A stretch of DNA of 14,164 nucleotides from Hyphomicrobiales bacterium (GTDB lineage Bacteria > Pseudomonadota > Alphaproteobacteria > Rhizobiales > SZUA-8). The notes under the pieces are model-generated. The model saw nothing but the letters and a program-made list of their open reading frames with translations, had not been told where the DNA came from and made no database searches. Numbering within the stretch: the first letter of the stretch is position 1; each line of letters starts with the position of its first letter. The position numbers and the translations under genes were made by a program. Shown here piece after piece: positions 8,041 through 12,920 of this stretch. The DNA is taken from the NCBI GenBank assembly GCA_003232175.1, contig QILX01000114.1, forward strand, positions 1 to 14,164, written 5' to 3'.

Positions 8041-8070
8041 TTGAAATCGTTCGCGATTTTGCCATATTAA
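8041..8070 (+). promoter_or_regulatory. Sigma-70-like promoter for lolA with a palindrome in the spacer
   Basis: TTGAAA (8041-8046), an 18-nt spacer and TATTAA (8065-8070) give a plausible promoter with a start near 8077. AAATCG (8044-8049) and CGATTT (8054-8059) form a perfect 6-bp inverted repeat around TTCG that overlaps the -35 and fills the spacer, as an operator might. It sits in the 105-nt ftsK-lolA gap. No clear ftsK terminator is visible there, so readthrough from ftsK is also possible. Confidence 0.4.
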
Positions 8071-8087
8071 ACAGATAGGTCGCCAAT

Positions 8088-8771
8088 ATGACCCGACTTG
8101 AAGCTGCCAGAGACCGGCACAACCCCGGAGCACAATTGACATATCGAACCATTCTTGCCCTGATTCTTGCCGCAATTCTAGCCAATCCGCCCCTTCCGGT
8201 CCTGGCGGCCGCCGACCCCACATTGCAAGTGGCGCCGAGCGATGAGGAGCGTGCACAGGTGGAGCGGGTCAACGCCTATTTTAACCGCTTTGTCTATCTG
8301 TCCGGGCGCTTTACCCAGATCAGTCCTGAAGGCGTTGTTTCGGAAGGCATGTTCCATATGCGCCGGCCCGGTCGAGTGCGATTCGACTATTTGCCGCCTA
8401 GCCGGCTACTGGTGATTTCCGATGGGTTCTGGCTCGGTATTATCGACAAGAAGCTGAAAACCACCGACCGCTATCCTATTGCATCGACGCCCTATTGGGC
8501 CCTGCTTAGGGACGAGGTCAATCTTTACCGCGACGCCCGGATTCTTTCAGTTGAGACCGAACCAGGCATCCTGCTGGTCACAATCGACGATCCAAGCGGC
8601 GATGCACTTGGCGAGATGACCCTAATTTTCGAGGATGAGAGCGATCTTATCCTTCGACAGTGGCTCATTACTGACGCACAGGGCCTGACAACCTCGGTTG
8701 CCGTCAGCGAGCTGGTGGTGAACAAACGCGTGCGCAATGATATGTTTGTGATCCGGGATCGCGAGTATTGA
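8088..8771 (+). CDS. lolA: Outer-membrane lipoprotein carrier protein LolA
   Basis: LolA is a periplasmic chaperone that takes lipoproteins from LolCDE at the inner membrane to the outer membrane. The 227-residue product has a hydrophobic export segment (about residues 22-42, ending LAAADP) and then the LolA fold. Conserved parts include YLSGRFTQISPEG (70-82), MRRPGRVRFDYLPPSRLLVISDG (from 91) and the two-stranded C-terminal region ending in FVIRDREY. The start is uncertain: the ATG at 8088 gives an unusually long, charged n-region and has only a weak ATAGGT upstream. A TTG at 8136 has GGAG (8127-8130) 5 nt upstream and would give a compact standard signal peptide. LolB is generally missing in alphaproteobacteria, where LolA has been proposed to do both jobs. 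An ftsK-lolA neighbourhood is also found in E. coli. Confidence 0.9.
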   Translation: MTRLEAARDRHNPGAQLTYRTILALILAAILANPPLPVLAAADPTLQVAPSDEERAQVERVNAYFNRFVYLSGRFTQISPEGVVSEGMFHMRRPGRVRFDYLPPSRLLVISDGFWLGIIDKKLKTTDRYPIASTPYWALLRDEVNLYRDARILSVETEPGILLVTIDDPSGDALGEMTLIFEDESDLILRQWLITDAQGLTTSVAVSELVVNKRVRNDMFVIRDREY

Positions 8772-8897
8772 GCGATTCAGGGCGGGATCGATCGGCACTG
8801 TTGAGAATCAGGCCACGGCACGGATAAAATAAAATTGATTTGTAGGAAAATTTTAAACTCTTTCTTCATGATCTTGTGAAGTTGGGTGCTCGCACTA
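8772..8897. other. lolA downstream spacer, no gene seen
   Basis: This is the first part of a 455-nt gap between lolA and xthA. It turns AT-rich after about 8825. I see no convincing lolA terminator and no coding region. Short palindromes are present: AAAATTTT (8847-8854) and CTTCA/TGAAG (8864-8868 and 8877-8881). The rest of the gap holds the candidate small RNA and the xthA leader, listed separately. Confidence 0.5.
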
Positions 8898-8926
8898 TTG
8901 AATTCTTTTATATCAATGCCTATTTT
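8898..8926 (+). promoter_or_regulatory. Promoter candidate for the C-rich-loop sRNA
   Basis: TTGAAT (8898-8903), a spacer of exactly 17 nt and TATTTT (8921-8926), each matching four of six sigma-70 consensus bases. Transcription would start about 8932-8934, the base of the first hairpin of the candidate RNA. That agreement between independent signals supports both. An alternative upstream pair is TTGTGA (8874-8879) with TATTGA (8896-8901). Confidence 0.45.
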
Positions 8927-8930
8927 CACT

Positions 8931-9077
8931 GCAGGTTGAGAGCAACTGCAATTGGTAGTGCCCCCCGCTTGACTAATTGCACTCAACCTAGCGTTGCCGG
9001 AGCCCCCTCCCGGCAACCATGCGCACTTAGGCGCGAAAGAGCACCCGGTTCCCCCGACTGGGTGCTCTTTTTATTTT
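8931..9077 (+). ncRNA. Candidate small RNA with three cytosine-run hairpin loops
   Basis: Three main hairpins lie in series between a promoter candidate and an intrinsic terminator. Hairpin 1: AGGTTGAG (8933-8940) pairs with CTCAACCT (8982-8989), then TGCAATTGGT (8947-8956) pairs with ACTAATTGCA (8972-8981, one G-U), leaving a six-base bulge AGCAAC and a loop with six C (8961-8966). Hairpin 2: GTTGCCGG (8993-9000) pairs with CCGGCAAC (9010-9017), loop AGCCCCCTC with five C (9003-9007). A short GCGC/GCGC stem (9021-9024, 9031-9034) follows. Hairpin 3 is the terminator, with a loop of exactly five C (9051-9055). Stems are perfect or nearly so, and there is no coding potential. C-rich loops are known in sRNAs that bind Shine-Dalgarno regions (alphaproteobacterial CCUCCUCCC types) and in actinobacterial 6C RNA. 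I do not recognise this as any of those. Function is inference. Confidence 0.68.
9036..9077 (+). terminator. Strong intrinsic terminator of the candidate sRNA
   Basis: AAAGAGCACCC (9036-9046) pairs perfectly with GGGTGCTCTTT (9060-9070). Four more pairs (two of them G-U) extend the stem to a five-C loop (9051-9055). A T-rich tail follows, with T at 9068-9072 and 9074-9077 broken only by one A. The tail is on the plus strand, which sets the direction of the RNA. It is too far from the lolA stop (about 265 nt) to be simply its terminator unless lolA transcripts read through. Confidence 0.85.
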
Positions 9078-9111
9078 GATTGACGGCTTTGAGGGAATAT
9101 TCTCGGCCCGA

Positions 9112-9152
9112 CGGTTTTGTTGTCCACCGATGGGTTTTGCGGACGAAAACCG
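9112..9152 (+). other. Hairpin in the xthA leader
   Basis: CGGTTTT (9112-9118) pairs with AAAACCG (9146-9152), and GTCC (9122-9125) pairs with GGAC (9141-9144). A possible inner ACC/GGT (9126-9128 with 9133-9135) is also seen. It lies between the sRNA terminator and the xthA start, about 75 nt before the ATG at 9227. A TTGACG at 9080-9085 directly after the terminator may be part of the xthA promoter, but no well-spaced -10 was found. I do not recognise a riboswitch class. Confidence 0.35.
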
Positions 9153-9226
9153 CTCGCATTGCAATGTGAAAATGTTCTATCTCTGGACCTTCGTGAATCC
9201 GCCCAATCATGAAGTGGCACTGCTCA

Positions 9227-10048
9227 ATGATCTCCCTGAAAATCGTCACCTGGAATATCAATTCGGTGCGACTGAGGATCGGCCTGGTCGCAAAGTTTTT
9301 GGCGGAATTCAAGCCAGATATCCTGTGCCTGCAGGAAACCAAATGCCCTAACGATAAATTTCCTGAAGAGCCGTTCAAAGCCCTTGGTTACGGCCATATC
9401 GCGTTTTTTGGTCAGAAGGGCTATCACGGCGTTGCCACGGTGTCCCGCATCCCAATTGACAGCCAGAACCGCCGTGATTTTTGCAACAAGGGCGATGCGC
9501 GTTATCTGGCAACCACTTTTTCCAGCGAAGGTGCGTTTGCCCCGGTTACGGTTCACAATTTTTATGTACCCGCCGGCGGCGATGTTCCGGATGTTAATGC
9601 AAACCCGAAATTTGCGCACAAACTGGAATTTATTGACGAAATGACCAGATGTTTTTCTGCAGGCGGAGATTTGGCGACAGAGCGGCAGGTGCTTGTAGGA
9701 GATTTGAACATCGCGCCCCACCAAAACGATGTGTGGTCCCACAAACAGCTCCTCAAAGTTGTCAGCCACACACCGGTCGAAGTTGAAAGGCTTGGTAAAT
9801 TACAGGCTGCGGGGCGCTGGCACGATGTAGTGCGCACGCACATTCCAACCGATACTAAGCTCTTCACCTGGTGGAGCTACCGGTCACGGGACTGGCGTTC
9901 CTCGAACCGGGGCCGCCGGCTGGACCATATCTGGGCCAGTGCGGCACTTGAAGGGCGTTCAAGTAATGTGAGGGTTATTGACGCGGTCCGCGATTGGGAA
10001 CGGCCTTCGGACCACGCGCCGGTGTTGGCGGAATTTGACGTGAGCTAG
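9227..10048 (+). CDS. xthA: Exodeoxyribonuclease III (AP endonuclease, EEP family)
   Basis: This 273-residue cytoplasmic base-excision repair enzyme cuts DNA at abasic sites and degrades 3' ends. E. coli ExoIII has 268 residues. Visible features are the start-proximal IVTWNINSVR, LQETK with metal-binding Glu37, GDLNIAP with Asp159 and Asn161, RLDHIWAS with Asp233, and SDHAPV with catalytic His263. These match E. coli Glu34, Asp151, Asn153, Asp229 and His259. The ATG at 9227 is chosen because family members begin only a few residues before the KI.TWN strand. An ATG at 9209 would add six residues, and neither start has a good ribosome site. The 3' end overlaps the convergent cyclic-nucleotide-binding gene by 74 bp. 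Confidence 0.93.
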   Translation: MISLKIVTWNINSVRLRIGLVAKFLAEFKPDILCLQETKCPNDKFPEEPFKALGYGHIAFFGQKGYHGVATVSRIPIDSQNRRDFCNKGDARYLATTFSSEGAFAPVTVHNFYVPAGGDVPDVNANPKFAHKLEFIDEMTRCFSAGGDLATERQVLVGDLNIAPHQNDVWSHKQLLKVVSHTPVEVERLGKLQAAGRWHDVVRTHIPTDTKLFTWWSYRSRDWRSSNRGRRLDHIWASAALEGRSSNVRVIDAVRDWERPSDHAPVLAEFDVS

Positions 10049-10505
10049 GAGAAACCGGTTCCAGCCGCAAATGAGCTTCCAGGCCATTGAGGTCATTAGT
10101 CATGACCCTGAGGCGTTCGAGCAATTGGCTGTGCAACCTGGTGGCGATTTCGGGGAATTCCGTCACCACACGTCCAAAAAGTTTGCGATCAATCTGCAAA
10201 ATTTCGCAAGGTGTGCGCGCGGTAACGCTAACCGTGGCATCCCTGTCGGCAAGAAGCGCCAGCTCGCCTATCATTGTGGACGGACCCCCGGCCATAGGCG
10301 ATGACAGCTCACTGGTTTGCGCCTCAACCTCTCCGGAAAGCACGACAAAGGCGGTGCCAGGACCTTCGCCCCTTTGGATGATCAATTCGCCTTTCTCATA
10401 GCTTCCCTGCGTGCCACTGAATGCCAGCACGTTCAGGGCATCATCGTGAACATTACCGAATATCAGCGTTTTTCGGAGGATGGTTACGACCTGAGTGACT
10501 TTCAT
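9975..10505 (-). CDS. Stand-alone cyclic-nucleotide-binding-domain protein (Crp-like fold, no HTH)
   Basis: This 176-residue protein is made mostly of one cNMP-binding beta-barrel. Recognisable parts are YEKGELIIQRGEGPGTAFVV (from residue 36), LSGEVEA (56-62) and the phosphate-binding cassette IGELALLADRDATVSV (79-94). The cassette has the Glu81 and an Arg88, but the loop between them is short: seven positions, against ten for Glu72-Arg82 in E. coli CRP. True cAMP or cGMP binding is therefore uncertain. About 80 residues follow the cassette; they end in a Pro/Arg-rich tail (from about 148), with no helix-turn-helix, so it is not a classical transcription factor. The ATG at 10505 has GGAG upstream. 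The ATG at 10532 lacks one. It lies 62 nt after the response-regulator gene on the same strand, so the two probably form an operon. Confidence 0.85.
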   Translation of the reverse strand: MKVTQVVTILRKTLIFGNVHDDALNVLAFSGTQGSYEKGELIIQRGEGPGTAFVVLSGEVEAQTSELSSPMAGGPSTMIGELALLADRDATVSVTARTPCEILQIDRKLFGRVVTEFPEIATRLHSQLLERLRVMTNDLNGLEAHLRLEPVSPSSRQIPPTPARGPKAVPNRGPRQ

Positions 10506-10567
10506 TGCATGGGTCTCCGGCGGCCTTGCCATAATTGAATGCTAGAGGATTGAATTTGGTCTTCTTG

Positions 10568-11254
10568 TTACGGAACCAGCTTGTAGCCGCCGGTTTCGGT
10601 CACCAGAATTTCGGAATTTGATGGATCACGTTCGATTTTCTGCCGCAAACGGTAAATATGGGTTTCCAGAGTATGGGTGGTGACCCCGGCATTATATCCC
10701 CAGACTTCATGAAGAAGCACATCCCGGCCAACGACTTTTTCGCCGGCGCGGTAGAGGAATTTCAGAATTGAGGTTTCTTTTTCAGTTAGCCGGATTTTCG
10801 AATCATTCTCACCAATCAGTATTTTGGCACTGGGACGGAAACTATAAGGCCCAATGGCAAAAACCGCGTCTTCACTTTGCTCGTGCTGACGTAGCTGGGC
10901 TCTAATTCGGGCCAGGAGCACGCCGAAGCGGAATGGTTTGGTGACATAGTCATTGGCGCCGGATTCAAGGCCCAGAATTGTATCAGAATCGCTGTCGTGG
11001 CCAGTCAACATGACAATCGGGCATTTCACGCCGTTTTTGCGCATGATTTTGCACGTTTCACGGCCGTCCATGTCCGGCAGGCCAACATCGAGCAGCACCA
11101 GATCGAGGTGATTGTCTTTAGCAGCAGTCAAGCCACTGGCGGCGCTGTCGGCCTGCACGGCGGTAAACTCCTCGTGCAAGTCGAGTTGCTCAGCCAATGA
11201 ACCGCGCAGATCAGCATCATCATCAACGATCAGGATTGTTTTAGGCGCACTCAT
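10568..11254 (-). CDS. OmpR/PhoB-family response regulator, orphan
   Basis: This 228-residue two-domain transcription factor has a receiver domain at residues 6-122, with acidic pocket Asp11/Asp12, phospho-acceptor Asp56 (LLDVGLPDMDG), Thr84 and Lys106 (TKPF). The winged-helix DNA-binding domain covers about 150-228, with LTEKETSILKFLYRAG, the recognition-helix region THTLETHIYRLRQKIE, and the closing hairpin TETGGYKLVP. All phosphotransfer residues are present. No histidine kinase is nearby, so it is an orphan regulator whose signal cannot be inferred. The ATG at 11254 has AAAGGA nine bases upstream. The frame stays open to 11347 with a lysine-rich extension that lacks a ribosome site and is unlike a receiver N-terminus. 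The downstream same-strand gene encodes the cNMP-fold protein. Confidence 0.92.
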   Translation of the reverse strand: MSAPKTILIVDDDADLRGSLAEQLDLHEEFTAVQADSAASGLTAAKDNHLDLVLLDVGLPDMDGRETCKIMRKNGVKCPIVMLTGHDSDSDTILGLESGANDYVTKPFRFGVLLARIRAQLRQHEQSEDAVFAIGPYSFRPSAKILIGENDSKIRLTEKETSILKFLYRAGEKVVGRDVLLHEVWGYNAGVTTHTLETHIYRLRQKIERDPSNSEILVTETGGYKLVP

Positions 11255-11364
11255 TTGGTTTTTTCCTTTGGATGCAGGTTTGGCCTTCGGTACTGGCTTT
11301 GAAGTCATCTGGCGGTCAATCAAGCCGCCGTCAAGCTCGCGGCTCAATATATAGCGGGAAATTG

Positions 11365-11393
11365 ATTATAGTTGCAGCAGATGTTCACTACCA
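11365..11393 (-). promoter_or_regulatory. Promoter candidate for the response-regulator operon
   Basis: On the minus strand a perfect TATAAT lies at 11370-11365, with only a weak -35 (TGGTAG, 11393-11388) at 17 nt. It predicts a leader of about 100 nt before the ATG at 11254. That leader contains a GGCGG/CCGCC inverted repeat (11311-11315 with 11325-11329). A poor -35 would fit a promoter needing an activator, which is inference. On the plus strand this region runs up to the divergent gene at 11409. Confidence 0.35.
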
Positions 11394-11408
11394 TTTTGGT
11401 ACAGCCAA

Positions 11409-11999
11409 ATGCCTTTTGACGCTTCCGCCGGCATTGATCATGCGGTTCGAAAACATAAAATTCAGCGCGCGGATCATCGCTTCAAACCAGGGGTGGTCCT
11501 TCGGCTGGTTTGTTTTGGCGCAGGGAAAACCGGAACGCTTGTGTTCGGCGATCACCATTTTGCATGTGCCCTGGGACAAAGCGGTCGCTCCTTTTTAAAA
11601 CGCGAAGGCGACGGCGCGACCCCAAGGGGGCGATATCAATTGAGATCGGTATTCTACCGTGCGGATCGTTGCGGGTTTCCGGTTTCAGCATTGCCAACAC
11701 TGAGACTGACAAAAACCGATCGCTGGTGCGATGACCCGCAAAGCCGATCCTACAATCGACCGACGCGCCGCTTGAACTCAAAAAGCCATGAAACTCTCTG
11801 GCGCGACGATGGGCTTTACGACATTATCATTCCCCTTGGTTTCAACGATATGGCTGTCAGGCGCGGCGGCGGAAGCGCAATATTTTTCCACCTTCTCTCA
11901 AAAGGCAATGATCCCACCGAGGGATGTATCGCGGTATCCATGCGTGACATGCGCAAGATATTGTCAACATGTGGGAAGGCATGCGCAATTTTGATATAG
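11409..11999 (+). CDS. YkuD-fold L,D-transpeptidase family protein
   Basis: This 196-residue protein of the L,D-transpeptidase (YkuD/ErfK) superfamily belongs to the small branch with REGDGATPRGRYQL (65-78), DRWCDDPQSRSYNRP (104-118) and the catalytic pocket SAIFFHL with His161 plus PTEGCIAVS with nucleophile Cys173. Such enzymes form 3-3 peptidoglycan cross-links or attach proteins to peptidoglycan. Here no signal peptide or membrane anchor is visible, so the location is open. The ATG at 11409 is the first start after the in-frame stop at 11352 but lacks a clear ribosome site. The first 28 or so residues look poorly conserved, and a GTG at 11493 is an alternative. It is divergent from the response regulator and convergent with yggS. 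Confidence 0.82.
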   Translation: MPFDASAGIDHAVRKHKIQRADHRFKPGVVLRLVCFGAGKTGTLVFGDHHFACALGQSGRSFLKREGDGATPRGRYQLRSVFYRADRCGFPVSALPTLRLTKTDRWCDDPQSRSYNRPTRRLNSKSHETLWRDDGLYDIIIPLGFNDMAVRRGGGSAIFFHLLSKGNDPTEGCIAVSMRDMRKILSTCGKACAILI

Positions 12000-12032
12000 A
12001 GGTTGCTTTCCCGGTCAATATTGTCGGCATAT

Positions 12033-12058
12033 GGCGTAATTAAAATTCTTTCTACGCC
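12033..12058. terminator. Weak inverted repeat between convergent genes
   Basis: GGCGTA (12033-12038) pairs with TACGCC (12053-12058) around an AT-rich 14-nt loop, in the 77-nt gap between the convergent transpeptidase and yggS stops. Its position suits a two-way terminator, but the stem is short and no good T-tract follows on either strand. Confidence 0.25.
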
Positions 12059-12076
12059 GGTTGGCAAATACGATAG

Positions 12077-12763
12077 CTAGGTTTTTATTGCCCTTGGCCC
12101 AAAAATTGCTCTGCCGACCCGGATATCAGTGGCGCTATAGCCAATGGCAGTTTCGTAATCGTGGCTCATGCCCATGGAAAGCCGGGTAAGACCGTTATCC
12201 GATGCAAGGGTTTTTAGCAGCGCAAAATGGGGTGAGGGGTCTTTGTCCATCGGGGGGATGCACATCAGACCGACGACATTCAACCCCAGGGGGGAAATGT
12301 CACGCAAGACCCCCTCCAACTCTTGCGGAGGAACGCCTGTTTTCTGTGGTTCCTCACCGGTATTGACCTGAACGAACAGCTCCAGGTTTCGCGCCTGAGA
12401 GGCAATTTCTCCGGCAATAGCCCGCGCCAATTTCAGCCGATCAATTGTATGAATGACGTCAAACAGCCGTACGGCGTCGCGAACCTTGTTGGTTTGCAGC
12501 GGACCAATCAGATGAAGTTTTATCTCAGCTTGGCGTGTTTTGAGATCGGGCCATTTGCTCAACGCTTCCTGCACCCGGTTTTCGCCAAATTGGAGCTGCC
12601 CCGCCGCCAGCACCGGTGCAATGTCGGTTGCCGTAAATGTCTTGGAAACGGCGATGAGGTTAACCGAATTCATTTTGCGGGAGTGTTTCGCCGCTGCTTG
12701 GCGGATTGCTTGGGTGACCGCCGACAGACGCTGGGTCACGGCCTGGTCATTGGTCTGGCGCAC
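12077..12763 (-). CDS. yggS: YggS/PLPBP family pyridoxal-phosphate homeostasis protein
   Basis: This 228-residue single-domain TIM-barrel protein binds PLP and buffers vitamin B6 and amino-acid/2-ketoacid balance in the cytoplasm, without known enzyme activity. Signature parts are LIAVSKTF with PLP-binding Lys41, FGENRVQEA, HLIGPLQTNK, LFVQVNTGEEPQKTGV, and LSMGMSHDYETAI followed by ATDIRVGRAIFG. The usual length is about 230 residues. The start is a GTG at 12763. No Shine-Dalgarno sequence is visible before it, and no better in-frame start was found upstream. It is convergent with the transpeptidase gene and lies downstream of the porin on the same strand, behind the porin's terminator. Confidence 0.93.
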   Translation of the reverse strand: MRQTNDQAVTQRLSAVTQAIRQAAAKHSRKMNSVNLIAVSKTFTATDIAPVLAAGQLQFGENRVQEALSKWPDLKTRQAEIKLHLIGPLQTNKVRDAVRLFDVIHTIDRLKLARAIAGEIASQARNLELFVQVNTGEEPQKTGVPPQELEGVLRDISPLGLNVVGLMCIPPMDKDPSPHFALLKTLASDNGLTRLSMGMSHDYETAIGYSATDIRVGRAIFGPRAIKT

Positions 12764-12872
12764 GGGGAGGCTCGCATTGACGGTTCGATGAACGCAAGAG
12801 AGCAGACTGTCATCCGGCGATGTTCGTTCAACTGGTAATTCGCGCGATATGATTTGCCTGGCACAAATAGCA

Positions 12873-12896
12873 GAAGGGGCGGTTTCCCGCCCCTTC
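12873..12896 (-). terminator. Terminator hairpin downstream of the porin gene
   Basis: GAAGGGGCGG (12873-12882) pairs perfectly with CCGCCCCTTC (12887-12896) over a four-base loop, which reads GAAA on the minus strand. It lies 24 nt past the porin stop. The tail on the minus strand is only moderately T-rich, so termination may be incomplete or the hairpin may mainly protect the mRNA 3' end. Confidence 0.65.
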
Positions 12897-12920
12897 CAAA
12901 CATTATATGTGGATCAAACC

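Noticed and set aside
8931..9077. 6S RNA or SRP (4.5S) RNA
   Set aside because: There is no long closing stem with a central bubble as in 6S, and no conserved SRP loop (GGAAG..AGCAGCC type). There are separate serial hairpins instead.
8876..9079. Small plus-strand frame over the candidate sRNA
   Set aside because: It has no ribosome site, no recognisable protein, and it runs through three stem-loops into the terminator. The structure explains the sequence better.
9076..9351. 91-codon frame beginning after the sRNA terminator
   Set aside because: Its second half is the xthA coding sequence read in another frame, with no independent support.
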